DNA of 64,000 bases from Pseudocolwellia sp. AS88. GTDB taxonomy: Bacteria > Pseudomonadota > Gammaproteobacteria > Enterobacterales > Alteromonadaceae. The stretch is taken from positions 1 through 64,000 of the forward strand of contig NZ_JAUPEC010000011.1 of NCBI RefSeq assembly GCF_030551755.1, given 5' to 3'. Below, one piece after another: positions 9,113 through 20,361 of this stretch. A program made the position numbers and the translations under genes. The notes beneath the pieces were generated by a model. The model did not search any database and was not told the origin of the DNA. It saw nothing but the letters and a program-made list of their open reading frames with translations. How positions within the stretch are numbered: the first letter of the stretch is position 1; every line of letters starts with the position of its first letter.

Positions 9113-10198
9113 TTATGGAGCGGTTACCATATCAGTTATTCTAAGCGGCTGTGCAGTATGTATTATTAACGCCATACTCACTTTATCGTAGGTTCTAAAT
9201 ACCATCATATGACCTACAGATTCAACAGGCATCTCATATTCTTGTGATCCTGATGTTAATAAATGCCATTGAGAGCTATCTTTCTTATATACAGGTCCAT
9301 CACCCGTTTCAATTATTGCCGGGCTTTGTCTTTTTATTGATAAAACATCACCTAATTGAATATCATTTTGTCGGCCTTTATTGATCATAACCACTTCAAA
9401 TTTACCAAACTCACGAGTATCTGATGAAGTTTTAATAATAGAGGCTTTCAAAGTGGTTTTTGCTGCTTGCATAGTGAAAAACGAAGGTAACATTTGGCCT
9501 TCATTAATCGGAGCAACAAAATCACCTGAGCGGATTTCTCGTTTAGCACTATCTATATAGAGTGTTGCTGGCTCTTTATTATCTATATCACCAGCTCTTA
9601 TTGCTTTTGATGTACCCACTAAACGTGCGTAGTATCCTAAACTTTCAAAAGTTTCAGGGTCAAAAACTTCTTCACCTTTTTCGTAAATAGCGTAACTTTG
9701 TCCAACAGCTAAATTATCATTAACATAAACTTTAATACCATCAACGCCCGATTTATATCCAGCTTCGTTACCTAACACATAAGGTAATTTATCGTACTCT
9801 TCTTCTGAAAATAGCGCATCATATTTGATATATGGAGCAACAACGTTTAGAGGAATAGTATTAATTGGTGATTGATCTTTTAGTGTTGTTCTAATTGATG
9901 GAGACCATTTTAGTTGAGGTTTGCCCTTAACTAACATTGGATTACCATCTTTATCAAAAACTAAACGTAATACATCGCCAGGATAAATTAAATGAGGATT
10001 ACTTATATCAGGATTGATTCGCCATAATTTAGGCCATAACCAAGGTTGTTTTAAAAATATTCCTGAAATATCCCAAAGTGTATCGCCTTTTACAACCGTA
10101 TACGATTTAGGTGCATTCTTATTTAATGTTAATTCATCGGCTAATAAGCCCATAGGTAAAAGTAGGCTAATTATTATTAATAAGACCTTTTTTCTCAT
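9113..10198 (-). CDS. LysM-domain exported protein
   Basis: The protein (361 aa from this start) has an N-terminal signal sequence (RKKVLLIIISLLLPMGLLA, cleavage probably after LLA) and one LysM module near residues 33-80 (SYTVVKGDTLWDISGIFL ... LIYPGDVLRL), so it should bind peptidoglycan in the periplasm. The remaining 270 residues have no motif I recognise. Homologues are commonly found upstream of dprA in Vibrio and Shewanella. An ATG 24 bp upstream (10222) is possible, but the ATG at 10198 has the strong AGGAAG Shine-Dalgarno. Divergent from def. Confidence 0.85.
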   Translation of the reverse strand: MRKKVLLIIISLLLPMGLLADELTLNKNAPKSYTVVKGDTLWDISGIFLKQPWLWPKLWRINPDISNPHLIYPGDVLRLVFDKDGNPMLVKGKPQLKWSPSIRTTLKDQSPINTIPLNVVAPYIKYDALFSEEEYDKLPYVLGNEAGYKSGVDGIKVYVNDNLAVGQSYAIYEKGEEVFDPETFESLGYYARLVGTSKAIRAGDIDNKEPATLYIDSAKREIRSGDFVAPINEGQMLPSFFTMQAAKTTLKASIIKTSSDTREFGKFEVVMINKGRQNDIQLGDVLSIKRQSPAIIETGDGPVYKKDSSQWHLLTSGSQEYEMPVESVGHMMVFRTYDKVSMALIIHTAQPLRITDMVTAP

Positions 10199-10313
10199 GC
10201 TAGTCTTCCTATTCTTAAGCATTTATCCTAAACCACTATTATTAACTTAAATTAGTAGCTAAAATTGAAACATAACATTCTATGCGAATTTTCGCGAACC
10301 CTTTTGGAAAATT

Positions 10314-10826
10314 ATGGCTATTTTATCTGTTTTACGCTTTCCAGACGAAAGATTAAAAACTAAAGCAACACAAGTTACTGAAGTTAACGATAATATTAAA
10401 ACTATTGTTAATGATATGTTCGAAACTATGTACGACGAAAATGGGGTTGGTTTAGCAGCAACCCAAGTTAATATTCATCAACAAATTGTAGTAATAGACG
10501 TTTCTGAAAATAAAGAGAACCCTATTGTGCTTATAAACCCAGAAATAATTGCAAAGAGTGAAGAAACTCTGATCAATGAAGAAGGTTGTTTATCGGTACC
10601 TGGCTGTTACGCGAAAGTTGACAGACATACACAAGTTACTGTTAAAGCACTAGACATTAACGGTGAAGAATTTACATTAGATGGTGAAGAGCTTTTAGCT
10701 ATTTGTATCCAACACGAACTCGACCACTTAAAAGGTATTTTGTTTGTTGATTATCTTTCTCCATTAAAACGTCAGCGTATAAAAACCAAGCTAGAAAAAG
10801 AAGCTCGTTTAAATAACGCCAAATAA
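10314..10826 (+). CDS. def: peptide deformylase
   Basis: The 170 aa metalloenzyme removes the N-formyl group from nascent proteins. All three family motifs are present: GVGLAATQV (motif 1), EEGCLSVP (motif 2, with the metal cysteine) and QHELDHLKG (motif 3, HExxH with the catalytic glutamate). It is the first gene of def-fmt-rsmB-trkA, divergent from the LysM gene. Formylation (Fmt) and deformylation are encoded side by side. Confidence 0.98.
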   Translation: MAILSVLRFPDERLKTKATQVTEVNDNIKTIVNDMFETMYDENGVGLAATQVNIHQQIVVIDVSENKENPIVLINPEIIAKSEETLINEEGCLSVPGCYAKVDRHTQVTVKALDINGEEFTLDGEELLAICIQHELDHLKGILFVDYLSPLKRQRIKTKLEKEARLNNAK

Positions 10827-10842
10827 AAATTTAGGAAATAAA

Positions 10843-11847
10843 TTGTCTAAAGCACTTAATATCATTTTTGCAGGTACGCCTGATTTTGCTGCAAAACATC
10901 TAAAAGCATTAATCGACTCTGAACATAACGTAGTAGCTGTCTATTGTCCCCCCGACAAACCAGCTGGCCGTGGTAAAAAAATGATGGCATGTGCTACCAA
11001 GCTATTGGCTTTAGAGCATAACTTACCGGTTGAACAGCCTGTAAATTTTAAAGCAGAAACTGACCAACTTCATCTTGCAACGTATAAAGCAGATGTCATG
11101 GTAGTTGTAGCATATGGGCTTTTATTACCTGAAGTTATTCTAGAAACACCACGTTTAGGTTGTATTAATGTACATGGTTCAATATTACCTAAATGGCGTG
11201 GTGCAGCTCCTATTCAACGTTCTCTTGAAGCAGGTGATGACATTACAGGTGTTACCATAATGCAAATGGATAAAGGTCTTGATACTGGAGACATGATTTC
11301 TACTGCTACCTGTGACATTACACTTGAAGACACTAGTGCAACTTTATATGAGAAATTAGCTATTGCAGGTCCTGAAGCATTAACCGATGCTTTAAAGTTA
11401 ATGAGTACTAACTCTCACTCTAGTGAACCACAAAATAATGATCTAGCAACTTATGCGGCCAAATTAGATAAGGCAGAAGCTGAACTTAGCTGGCAAGAAA
11501 ACGCTATGGTCTTACATCGTAAAATTAGAGCTTATATTCCTTGGCCTGTAGCACAATTCACTTATGTTGAAGCAACATCTATGAAAGAGCATCGCATTCG
11601 AATTTGGCAAGCAAGTGTAGTTACAACCGAATCAGATGTTACAGCTGGTACGATTATATCGGCTGATAAACACGGCATCGTTGTTGCTACGGGTACCGCT
11701 AACCAAGCCATTCAATTAGAAATATTACAAATACCAGGTAAAAAAGCCTTAGCTGTTAGTGATATTCTTAATTCGAAAGCCGATTGGTTTGTTGCAGGTC
11801 AAATGATAACGGGTGCAAACTCAACGAATTTAGGAGCACAAAAGTAA
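10843..11847 (+). CDS. fmt: methionyl-tRNA formyltransferase
   Basis: Fmt (334 aa) formylates the initiator Met-tRNA using 10-formyl-THF. The N-terminal hydrolase-like fold has IIFAGTPDFAAKHL, YCPPDKPAGRGKKM and the catalytic NVHGSILPKWRGAAPIQRSLEAGD block; the C-terminal OB-like domain binds tRNA. The start is TTG at 10843, supported by AGGAAA six bases upstream and by the lack of a nearer ATG. It ends in a one-base overlap with rsmB. Confidence 0.97.
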   Translation: MSKALNIIFAGTPDFAAKHLKALIDSEHNVVAVYCPPDKPAGRGKKMMACATKLLALEHNLPVEQPVNFKAETDQLHLATYKADVMVVVAYGLLLPEVILETPRLGCINVHGSILPKWRGAAPIQRSLEAGDDITGVTIMQMDKGLDTGDMISTATCDITLEDTSATLYEKLAIAGPEALTDALKLMSTNSHSSEPQNNDLATYAAKLDKAEAELSWQENAMVLHRKIRAYIPWPVAQFTYVEATSMKEHRIRIWQASVVTTESDVTAGTIISADKHGIVVATGTANQAIQLEILQIPGKKALAVSDILNSKADWFVAGQMITGANSTNLGAQK

Positions 11848-13151
11848 TGGCTGCTAATATTAGAGCGCTTGCCGCTAAATGTGCTTATTCTGTTATTGAT
11901 CAAGGTAGAAGCTTAGGTGATGAACTACCAAAGCAAATAGCAAAAATAGACATAAAAGATAAAGGCCTACTACAAGAGATTTGTTACGGCGTTTTACGTT
12001 ACCTACCTGAATTAGAAAATGAAGTTCAGCAACTTATTCAAAAGCCATTAAAAGGCAAACAACGTGTTTTCCATTTTTTGATGCTGGTTGGTATTTACCA
12101 ATTAAAATATATGCGTATTCCAGATCATGCAGCGGTAAGTGAAACAGTAGAAGCGGCTAACGCATTAAAAAGTCGCCATCTTGGTGGTCTAATTAATGGT
12201 GTTCTAAGAAACTACCAACGCAAAGTAGAAAAGCAAACGGATGATACTAAACAACCTGAATTGTCAGATCCAGTAAAATACAGTCACCCTGGTTGGTTTA
12301 TTAAAAAGATAAAAGTCGCCTACCCTGACCAATGGCAAAATATACTCATTGCTAACCAAGAACGTCCGCCTATGTGGTTAAGAGTGAATAAACAACATAA
12401 TTCTCCAGAAAACTACATAGAACAACTTAAAAATGTTGCTGTAGATTTCGATTATATCGATCCGAAAAGTCAGGCAATTAAACTCACTCAAGCAGTTGGC
12501 GTAGACAAACTACCAGGCTTTGCACTTGGTCATGTGTCAATTCAAGATGGTGCAGCTCAACAAGCAGCGATACTTTTAGAATGCGAACCTAACGACAATG
12601 TTCTTGATTGCTGTGCCGCTCCTGGTGGTAAAACTTGCCATATATTAGAAAGTACACCTGACATTGCAAGCATGACAGCTATCGATATTGACGAAAATAG
12701 ATTGGTTCGAGTAAATGAAAACCTTGAACGCCTTCAATTAAAAGCTAAAGTGATCACTGGAGATGCCGCCAGCCAAGATTGGTGGGATGGCACCCTTTAC
12801 GACAAAATATTACTTGATGTGCCCTGCTCTGCTACTGGTGTTATTCGTCGACACCCAGATATAAAGTGGTTACGTAAAGCTGACGATATCGAAAAGCTCG
12901 CAGAACTACAGTCACAAATCTTAAAAAACATATGGTCATTACTTAAACCGGGTGGTACTTTGCTGTATGCAACCTGTAGTATTTTACCTGAAGAAAATAG
13001 TACGCAAGTTCAACACTTTATTGAAAACAACAATGATGTAGACCTTATTCCAATTACAGAGAATGAATCAGATATTGGTTGGCAAATACTACCTAATGAA
13101 CATTCAATGGATGGATTTTATTACGCTAAACTAGTAAAAAAAGAACAATAA
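11847..13151 (+). CDS. rsmB: 16S rRNA (cytosine-967-C5)-methyltransferase
   Basis: RsmB (434 aa) has an N-terminal NusB-like RNA-binding domain (roughly 1-140) and a C-terminal SAM-dependent Fmu domain. The latter shows [15 protein letters not shown] (SAM motif I), [22 protein letters not shown] (PC motif) and [16 protein letters not shown] (TC motif with the catalytic cysteine). The open frame extends 63 bp into fmt, but the ATG sharing a base with the fmt stop (TAATG) and the AGGAGC upstream indicate the start at 11847. Confidence 0.97.
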   Translation: MAANIRALAAKCAYSVIDQGRSLGDELPKQIAKIDIKDKGLLQEICYGVLRYLPELENEVQQLIQKPLKGKQRVFHFLMLVGIYQLKYMRIPDHAAVSETVEAANALKSRHLGGLINGVLRNYQRKVEKQTDDTKQPELSDPVKYSHPGWFIKKIKVAYPDQWQNILIANQERPPMWLRVNKQHNSPENYIEQLKNVAVDFDYIDPKSQAIKLTQAVGVDKLPGFALGHVSIQDGAAQQAAILLECEPNDNVLDCCAAPGGKTCHILESTPDIASMTAIDIDENRLVRVNENLERLQLKAKVITGDAASQDWWDGTLYDKILLDVPCSATGVIRRHPDIKWLRKADDIEKLAELQSQILKNIWSLLKPGGTLLYATCSILPEENSTQVQHFIENNNDVDLIPITENESDIGWQILPNEHSMDGFYYAKLVKKEQ

Positions 13152-13152
13152 A

Positions 13153-14532
13153 ATGAAAATAGTTATTATTGGCGCAGGTCAAGTGGGTGGTACTCTAGCT
13201 GAAAATTTAGTTAGAGAAGAAAACGACATAACACTTATAGATGTTAACAACGAAACCTTACTTGAACTTCAAGATAAAATGGATTTACAAGTTGTTCAAG
13301 GACAAGGTTGCCATCCTGATGTGCTAATAAAAGCAGGTATTGAAGATGCAGATCTGGTTATAGCTGTAACCAGTGACGACGCTACCAATATGATCGCCTG
13401 CCAAATCTGTTATTCTTTATTTAGAACTAGTACCAAAATAGCTCGTATTCGTTCATCTAAAATTTTGAAATACCAAGAGCAATTATTTCAAAACGAAAAC
13501 ATTCCTGTAGATCATATTATCGCACCTGAGCAACTCGTTACACGTGATATTGCACGGTTAATTGATTATCCGGGTGCACTCCAAGTGTTAGAATTTGCTG
13601 AAGGTAAAGTAAGCTTAGTTGCGGTTAAAGCTTACTATGGTGGATTATTAGTTGGTCATGCCCTCTCAACCTTAAAAGAACATATTCCTAATATTGATAC
13701 TCGTGTAGCTGCGATTTACCGAAACGGAAAGCCAATAAGACCCTTAGGCACAACTATTATAGAAGCCGATGATGAGGTGTTTTTTATTGCAGCAAGTATT
13801 CATATTCGCGCAGTAATGAACGAATTACAAAAACTAGAGCCAGCTTACAAACGTATTATGATCGCTGGTGGCGGTAATATTGGCTCAGGTTTAGCTCGTA
13901 TACTAGAAAAAAACCACCAAGTTAAACTTATTGAGCGTTCACCTGAACGAGCTGAATATTTAGCATCAGAACTAAGTGACACACTTGTATTTACTGGCGA
14001 CTCTTCAGATCAAGAATTACTACTAGAAGAACACATAGATCAATTTGATGTATTTATTGCGGTAACGAATGATGATGAAGCAAATATTATGTCTTCGCTA
14101 TTAGCCAAAAGATTAGGCGTGAGAAAAGCCATGGTGCTAATACAACGTGATGCTTATGTTGATTTACTTCATGGTAGTAACATAGATATTGCAGTATCAC
14201 CTCAACACGCCACTATTTCAGCCTTATTAACTCATGTACGTCGCGGTAATATTGCGAATGTGTATAGTTTACGAGGTGGTTCAGCTGAAGCCATTGAAAT
14301 AGCAGCCCAAGGCGATGAGAAGTCATCTAAAGTAGTAGGTAGAACAATCAAATCTTTGAAGTTACCACCAGGTGCTAATATTGGAGCTATTGTGCGTGGT
14401 AATGAAGTAATTATTGCTCATTCAAATACTAAAATATTATCAGAAGACCAAGTGATAATATTCTTAGTGAACAAACGTTACATTTCAGAAGTGGAAGCTT
14501 TATTTCAATTAGATGCTTTGAGTTTCTATTAA
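13153..14532 (+). CDS. trkA: Trk potassium uptake system NAD-binding protein TrkA
   Basis: TrkA (459 aa) is the cytoplasmic regulatory ring of the TrkH potassium transporter. Two RCK units are arranged in tandem. Each starts with a Rossmann GxGxx[16 protein letters not shown] at residue 4 and [15 protein letters not shown] near residue 237, each followed by a RCK_C domain. It follows rsmB with one base between stop and ATG. The partner trkH is convergent immediately downstream. Confidence 0.97.
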   Translation: MKIVIIGAGQVGGTLAENLVREENDITLIDVNNETLLELQDKMDLQVVQGQGCHPDVLIKAGIEDADLVIAVTSDDATNMIACQICYSLFRTSTKIARIRSSKILKYQEQLFQNENIPVDHIIAPEQLVTRDIARLIDYPGALQVLEFAEGKVSLVAVKAYYGGLLVGHALSTLKEHIPNIDTRVAAIYRNGKPIRPLGTTIIEADDEVFFIAASIHIRAVMNELQKLEPAYKRIMIAGGGNIGSGLARILEKNHQVKLIERSPERAEYLASELSDTLVFTGDSSDQELLLEEHIDQFDVFIAVTNDDEANIMSSLLAKRLGVRKAMVLIQRDAYVDLLHGSNIDIAVSPQHATISALLTHVRRGNIANVYSLRGGSAEAIEIAAQGDEKSSKVVGRTIKSLKLPPGANIGAIVRGNEVIIAHSNTKILSEDQVIIFLVNKRYISEVEALFQLDALSFY

Positions 14533-14616
14533 CACTCTATTCTGCTTGCGTGTTTCAAACTAATCAAATCAACATATCCAAAGGGTGTGTTGGTTTAAAC
14601 ATTACTTATTGATAAA

Positions 14617-16098
14617 TTATGAACGCCAAAATCCTGGTGTAAATAAAACCAATAGTGTAAATATCTCAAGTCGCCCAAACAACATAGCAACAATTAATAC
14701 CCACTTACTGAAATCACCTAAGCTTGAAAAGTTGCTAGCCACTTCACCTAAACCAGGACCTAAGTTATTCAAACATGCGGCTACAGCAGTAAAAGCTGTT
14801 ATTTCATCGACACCAGAAGCAAGTAATAACAACATACACACCACAAATACCGCAGTGTATGCTGAGAAGAATCCCCAGATCGCTTCTACTACTTTATTCG
14901 GCAATGCTTTCTTGCCCAACTTAATACTAAAAATAGCTTTAGGATGGATTAACTTATTTAATTCTCTAAAACCTTGTAAGTATAAAAGTAAAATACGTAC
15001 TACTTTCATACCACCACCCGTACTACCAGCACAACCACCAATGAAGCTTGAAAAGATAAGCAATAAAGGTAGTAATGTTGGCCAACTAGCAAAAGAGACA
15101 GGAGTAACACCATCAACAACAGGTACAGAAGAAGAAAAACCTGCGGTTGTACTCATAGATACAGCATGAAATAAAGCTTGGTCAAAAGCCTCAAATTCGC
15201 TGTTATAGGTATTATGGGCTAGTAATACAGCAAAACAAATAGCAGTTAATACAAATTGAATTGAGATGAATACTTTAAATTCAGGATCATAAAAATAATT
15301 ACGTAACGACTTACTGTGCAATACGGCAAAATGTAATGCGAAATTAACGCCAGCAACCAGTAAAAAGAATACACAAATGAAGTTAATCAATGGGCTACCG
15401 AAAGCTCCCATACTTGCATCATGAGTAGAAAACCCACCAATAGCAATTGTCGAGAAAGCATGACATATCGCATCAAAAGTCGACATACCTGCTAGCCAAT
15501 AACACAACGAACAAAGCACAGTTAATGAAAGGTAGATGTACCATAAATGTTTAGCAGTATCGGCTATCCGAGGGGTCATCTTGGAATCTTTTACAGGACC
15601 TGGAGTTTCTGCTCTATATAGCTGCATTCCACCAACACCAAGCATAGGTAAAACAGCTACAGCTAATACAATTATCCCCATACCACCTAACCATTGTAAC
15701 TGCTGGCGATACCATAATACGGCATGAGGTAAACCATCAATTTTAGTTAATATGGTTGCACCTGTGGTTGTCAATCCAGAAAAGGATTCAAAAAAGGCGT
15801 CTGCAAACGATAAGTTTGGCTCTTCAAGAAGTAATAAAGGAATTGCGGAGAAACTTGCTAAAACAGTCCAGAAAAGTACAACAATTAAAAAGCCTTCTCT
15901 AGGTCTTAAATCATCTTTATATGTTCGATTTGGATACCAAGATGCGATACCAACGACTAAACAAAATATAAAAGCCATTAAAAATGGTAACCCACCGCCA
16001 TCTCTATATATCAAAGAGATAAATGCTGGTGGCAACATAGTTACACTTAGAATGGCAACTAATAGCCCTAAAATTCGAATTATATTTTTGTATTGCAC
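14617..16098 (-). CDS. trkH: Trk potassium uptake protein TrkH
   Basis: The 493 aa inner-membrane protein is built of four M1-P-M2 repeats typical of TrkH/KtrB. Filter-like segments are visible as SGLTTTGAT, HAFSTIAIGGFSTHD, VSMSTTAGFS and AACLNNLGPGLG, each carrying the key glycine. It forms the potassium pore gated by TrkA. The start is GTG (no ATG fits) at the usual N-terminus MQYKNIIRILG. It converges on trkA with 84 bp between the stops; I see no strong terminator in that gap. Confidence 0.96.
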   Translation of the reverse strand: MQYKNIIRILGLLVAILSVTMLPPAFISLIYRDGGGLPFLMAFIFCLVVGIASWYPNRTYKDDLRPREGFLIVVLFWTVLASFSAIPLLLLEEPNLSFADAFFESFSGLTTTGATILTKIDGLPHAVLWYRQQLQWLGGMGIIVLAVAVLPMLGVGGMQLYRAETPGPVKDSKMTPRIADTAKHLWYIYLSLTVLCSLCYWLAGMSTFDAICHAFSTIAIGGFSTHDASMGAFGSPLINFICVFFLLVAGVNFALHFAVLHSKSLRNYFYDPEFKVFISIQFVLTAICFAVLLAHNTYNSEFEAFDQALFHAVSMSTTAGFSSSVPVVDGVTPVSFASWPTLLPLLLIFSSFIGGCAGSTGGGMKVVRILLLYLQGFRELNKLIHPKAIFSIKLGKKALPNKVVEAIWGFFSAYTAVFVVCMLLLLASGVDEITAFTAVAACLNNLGPGLGEVASNFSSLGDFSKWVLIVAMLFGRLEIFTLLVLFTPGFWRS

Positions 16099-16137
16099 GT
16101 TTTTTTGATCTTAATTGTAGTTATGACGGGTTATTTA

Positions 16138-16773
16138 TTAGTTATTCTCGTCAGGCTGTTTATCTAGTTTACGTAACCTAATAGAGCCTGATGAGATAAT
16201 TTGTATTTGCTGCTCTATTTGCTCAAGATTATCTTGTGGCACACTAACTAATAACTCAATTTCATCTGAAAAATCTTGTTCAACAACAAGACCTTTTGAT
16301 TTTTCAATAACATGTAGTACATCATTTATTTGAGTATATTGACATGCTAGCGCCCTAGAAACCATAGGTATTTTTATTTTACTGGTTAACAAGGTTAATG
16401 CCTGTCTAACACTGCCACCGTATGCTCTTTGCAAGCCACCAGTACCTAATTTAGTTCCGCCAAAATAGCGCACAACTACAGCACAAACTTCACCAACACC
16501 ATGGCCTTGTAAAACAGATAACATAGGTCGCCCTGCTGTACCTGAAGGTTCACCATCATCTGAAAAACCATAATGCTGACTACTATCAGCTCTATCAGAC
16601 AAATAAGCATAACAATGATGCGAAGCCTGAGGATGCAATTGCTGAATATCTTTAACAATCACCTTGCATGCGTCTGTTGACGTGCAAGGTGATAAATAAC
16701 AAATAAAACGACTACGATTAACGATTATTTCTTCAATAACATGATTATCAGCAACTAGATAAGAAGTAGACAC
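16138..16773 (-). CDS. yigZ: YigZ/IMPACT family protein
   Basis: The 211 aa protein shows the IMPACT/UPF0029 signature: NRSRFICYLSPCTS, HHCYAYL, FSDDGEPSGTAGRPML and VVRYFGGTKLGTGGLQRAYG, plus the DUF1949 C-terminal ferredoxin-like domain. The family is linked to translation or regulation of stress responses in eukaryotes; the bacterial role is undefined. In E. coli yigZ lies between pepQ and trkH, and the same order pepQ-yigZ-trkH is kept here. Confidence 0.94.
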   Translation of the reverse strand: MSTSYLVADNHVIEEIIVNRSRFICYLSPCTSTDACKVIVKDIQQLHPQASHHCYAYLSDRADSSQHYGFSDDGEPSGTAGRPMLSVLQGHGVGEVCAVVVRYFGGTKLGTGGLQRAYGGSVRQALTLLTSKIKIPMVSRALACQYTQINDVLHVIEKSKGLVVEQDFSDEIELLVSVPQDNLEQIEQQIQIISSGSIRLRKLDKQPDENN

Positions 16774-16778
16774 AAAAG

Positions 16779-18095
16779 TTACAGTTCAAGATCTCTAGTC
16801 ATATTTTCGTTATGAAGTTGATGAACGATAATATTATCTTCAATACGAATACCACCATAAACTTTCATTTCTTCTACGGCATTCCAATTGATCATTTTAG
16901 AATTTTTTGATGCTTTAAGTTTTTCTAAAAGCGAATCTATAAAATATAAACCTGGTTCAATAGTGAAAACTTGATTGGCTTCAATAATACGACTTGTTCT
17001 TAAGAATGGATGCTCTGCAGGAGATGCTACATGTGTTCCGCGCTCATCAGCCATAAAACCACCAACATCATGAGTTTGTAACCCTAAATGATGTCCTAAA
17101 CCATGCGGGAAGAATGTAGAAATAATACCAGCTTCAAAAGCTTGCTCACCTGTTACATTGATAAAATCAAATTCAGCTAAAACATTACCTATGTCTTTGT
17201 ATGTTTGAATATGTAAATCAACGTAACTAGCACCAGGCTTTAATTTATCAACAGCTTTAAGCATTAAGCTATCCATACGTGCGATAAGCTCTGCAAATTT
17301 ATCACGCTTAAAAGAATATGTGCGGGTGATATCAGCTCCATAACCACTAAAACTAGCGCCAGCATCGATTAAAAATGAACGATGAGCTTGAGGCACACTT
17401 TTCTCAAGAGCAGTGTAATGCAATATTGATGCGTTTTTATTTAATGCAACAATGTTTCCATACGGGGTTTCGTTTGCAGTATGCTGAATAGTTTTTAAAT
17501 ACTCTTGTTGAATATCAAACTCTGAAGAGCCATCTAAAAAGGCAGCTTTAGCCGCTTTATGTCCTTTAACTGCAATTGCATTAGCACGACGCAAACACAC
17601 TTGTTCGTATTCTGTTTTATAAGCTCTGTGGTAATGAATATAATTTAATGATGATTCAGGATTAATAAACTCAAAACCTAAAGCTTTAGCAACTTCTACA
17701 TGTGCACCTATGTAAGCAAAACCTTTTTTATCATAAGGTAAAAGTTTTTCTACATCTTTAGCGTTGCTGATCACTTTAATATCAAAATGTTCATTCCAGT
17801 AGTTATCTTCTAACACTTCAACTTTGTGCCAAAAATCGTCTGGCTGATAATAAATAAGTGTAGGCTTATCTTCGCCGTTAATTATTAACCACGAATTAGG
17901 TAAGTTAGTTAAAGGTAACCACGTTTTAAAGTGAGGGTTAACTTTAAATGGGTAACTGTAGTCATCTAAGAAAACTTTGATTTCTTGTCCCGAATGAATA
18001 ACAAAACCTTGCAGATTATCTCTGTGTAATGCTTTTTTACTTCTGCTTTGTAGTTCAGCTATGTGATTAGGATAGTACTTTTGTAATTCATTCAT
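16779..18095 (-). CDS. pepQ: Xaa-Pro dipeptidase PepQ
   Basis: PepQ (438 aa) is a cytosolic dimanganese peptidase of the pita-bread fold that cleaves X-Pro dipeptides. Metal-ligand segments are visible: DAGASFSGYGADITRTY (two Asp), FFPHGLGHHLGLQTHDVGG (His) and the C-terminal IEPGLYF and GGIRIED (two Glu). The open frame runs to 18140, but the ATG at 18095 gives the family N-terminus MNELQKYYPNHIAELQ, aligning with the E. coli protein. Five bases precede yigZ. Confidence 0.96.
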   Translation of the reverse strand: MNELQKYYPNHIAELQSRSKKALHRDNLQGFVIHSGQEIKVFLDDYSYPFKVNPHFKTWLPLTNLPNSWLIINGEDKPTLIYYQPDDFWHKVEVLEDNYWNEHFDIKVISNAKDVEKLLPYDKKGFAYIGAHVEVAKALGFEFINPESSLNYIHYHRAYKTEYEQVCLRRANAIAVKGHKAAKAAFLDGSSEFDIQQEYLKTIQHTANETPYGNIVALNKNASILHYTALEKSVPQAHRSFLIDAGASFSGYGADITRTYSFKRDKFAELIARMDSLMLKAVDKLKPGASYVDLHIQTYKDIGNVLAEFDFINVTGEQAFEAGIISTFFPHGLGHHLGLQTHDVGGFMADERGTHVASPAEHPFLRTSRIIEANQVFTIEPGLYFIDSLLEKLKASKNSKMINWNAVEEMKVYGGIRIEDNIIVHQLHNENMTRDLEL

Positions 18096-18220
18096 ATAAG
18101 AAATTCCATTAAAACTTTGCGACTGTACACATTGTACCACTAGAGTTAAGTTTAGGATCGACTGATCTCTATAAAATTCAGCTTAACTCATTTATATGTA
18201 TATGCCTGATATTTGATTAA

Positions 18221-20125
18221 CTATATTTTACTTTTTAGTAGATCTGAAAAAATAGGATCAGTTTTACCCAGCTTAGATTGATATATTTGTTGATACGCCA
18301 ATACACTTTTTACATATTCTCGTGTTTCTTTAAAAGGTATAGTTTCAATCCACATATCGATAGGCATACCTTCTACTTCTTTTATCCACTGTTTAACTCT
18401 ATGTGGTCCAGCATTATATGAGGCTGTTGCTAAAACATGATTGCCAATATATTCATCTGATAGCATTTTTAAATATTTAGTACCTAACTTCACATTATAT
18501 TCAGCGTTAAACAAGTAATGGCTAGAAACTCTTTTACGATCAAGTTGCCTTGCTGTTGCAGGCATTATTTGCATTAAACCTCTAGCTCCTGCGCCTGAAT
18601 TAGCATCAGGCATAAAAGAACTCTCTCGACGCGCAATAGCAAATGCCCAAGCGGGATCTATATTGTTTTTCTTAGCATGTAGATTAATATCTTCTTCGAA
18701 TGCTAAAGGAAACCTTAAATCAACATCATTCAAGTACCCTACTTTAGGTAAAGTAAATATTGCTCGATCAAACCAGTTATGTTCATTTGATACTTTAGAA
18801 GCAATTAACTTCTCACGCTCAGTTAGTTTAACTAACCAATAATTCCACTCTTTTCGTGCTTCACTATATTTTTCAATATGGAAAAGCTCAAACGCTCTTA
18901 TGGCAGCATCATCTTTAAGTAATTTATTTCTTTCTATGTCTGTTATTTCTATTGGTTCATCTTGAAGGTGGTAAGGTGTTTTTAAGTATCCTGCGGCTAA
19001 AAACCCATAGTAATGCCTATTCGCTGCTAATGCTTTTAAACCCGCTAAACCTTGCTCTTTGTTATTAGTTTCTATCAAGCTTCTGCTGTGCCAATATTGC
19101 CATTGGTTGCTGTTTTGCTTTGCTTTAGGAAAGCTTTCCAACTCTCTTAATATAAGTTCCCAGTTTTGCGTTCTTAGCACATCAGTTATTCGCCACTGGG
19201 CGACACTAGAGCTTAGATAATTCTCATCTACTTGATGTAACCATTCTTGAGCTTTAGGGTGATTATTATTTGCTAATGATAATGCAAACTTTTGTGTAAT
19301 TTCTTGCTGTTGTTTTTGTGTTAACTTTAATTTGTTTTTTAACTTATTATAAATGTTGATAGCTTTTTCAGGTTCACGCCATATCAATCTTTTTACACCA
19401 TAAGTGAAGATTTCAGCTTCCCTAGCATTATATTTTTTAAATACATTTGTACGTGTAATATAAGAAGGGCTGCGTCTTACGTTATGCCATAAAGTACCTA
19501 AATATCGTTGTGAGCTAGGAAGTAACTTTGTTAGATAAGGTAATAATGTATGTTTTCCGCCATCAGCCGCTAAACCAATTCTTTTCCAAACAACATCTTC
19601 AGTTAAGTAACCTGATTTTTTCCATTTACTAAATAAAGGATCACAAATTTTAGGTTGAGATTTACCTACGGTCCAAAGATTAGTTACTTTAGGTAGAATA
19701 ACGTCTTCAGCAGTGCCATTGTTTAAACTGTATCGATAATATGCACAATTTAATGTTGCTACACTTGTAGGCTTATAATGATATAAAAATAAGTTTTGTT
19801 GTTTGTTTTCTATTAAAAACTCTAACCATTTTTTTCTTAATGGCCAATCTAAAGGAGTGCCTTCATATTTTTCTAAAAATTGAGTTATTTCATTGCCGTC
19901 AGTAATGCTTATTTTATGCATTAAGCGTTGCTGATCTAGGTAAGGTCTTAACGGATAGTTATCTAGCTGATCATATAACTTTTGAAACTCATCAGGCTTT
20001 GATTGCCATATTTTTTTCTCTGCTTCTAAAAAAACATTACGCTGAGAGCTATTTACTGCTGAACTAGAGTTGGCAAAGAAACTCGGTAAAAGTACGGAAA
20101 TTAATAAGACATTTTTAAAAAACAA
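18221..20125 (-). CDS. slt: soluble-type lytic murein transglycosylase (Slt70 family)
   Basis: The 634 aa periplasmic enzyme cleaves peptidoglycan with formation of 1,6-anhydromuramic acid. It has a signal peptide (FFKNVLLISVLLPSFFANSSSA), a long alpha-helical superhelix (about 30-450) and a C-terminal GH23/SLT domain. In the latter, AIARRESSFMPDANSGAGARGLMQIMPATA contains the catalytic glutamate (RESSF) and ATASYNAGPHRVKQW the conserved AYNAGP-type motif. The start is TTG at 20125 with GGAG five bases upstream. It stands alone between pepQ and tusA. Confidence 0.93.
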   Translation of the reverse strand: MFFKNVLLISVLLPSFFANSSSAVNSSQRNVFLEAEKKIWQSKPDEFQKLYDQLDNYPLRPYLDQQRLMHKISITDGNEITQFLEKYEGTPLDWPLRKKWLEFLIENKQQNLFLYHYKPTSVATLNCAYYRYSLNNGTAEDVILPKVTNLWTVGKSQPKICDPLFSKWKKSGYLTEDVVWKRIGLAADGGKHTLLPYLTKLLPSSQRYLGTLWHNVRRSPSYITRTNVFKKYNAREAEIFTYGVKRLIWREPEKAINIYNKLKNKLKLTQKQQQEITQKFALSLANNNHPKAQEWLHQVDENYLSSSVAQWRITDVLRTQNWELILRELESFPKAKQNSNQWQYWHSRSLIETNNKEQGLAGLKALAANRHYYGFLAAGYLKTPYHLQDEPIEITDIERNKLLKDDAAIRAFELFHIEKYSEARKEWNYWLVKLTEREKLIASKVSNEHNWFDRAIFTLPKVGYLNDVDLRFPLAFEEDINLHAKKNNIDPAWAFAIARRESSFMPDANSGAGARGLMQIMPATARQLDRKRVSSHYLFNAEYNVKLGTKYLKMLSDEYIGNHVLATASYNAGPHRVKQWIKEVEGMPIDMWIETIPFKETREYVKSVLAYQQIYQSKLGKTDPIFSDLLKSKI

Positions 20126-20361
20126 GTTGGCTCCAAGCCTAAAAAGTATGTTTGAAAACTATATATACATTATTCTCTCAACGCCTTATAAATCAAGGTA
20201 AAATGAATGTTTTTGTAAAATAAATTTGTAACCAAATTACTGAGTTCTTTTTAAGAAATATTTAATTCATGATTTTTTCATAGTTATATATTTTTAATGG
20301 TTGATAAAATTAATGCAATGCTTAAACTTATGCTTCTTTTTACAAGGCTACCGAGGGTTTA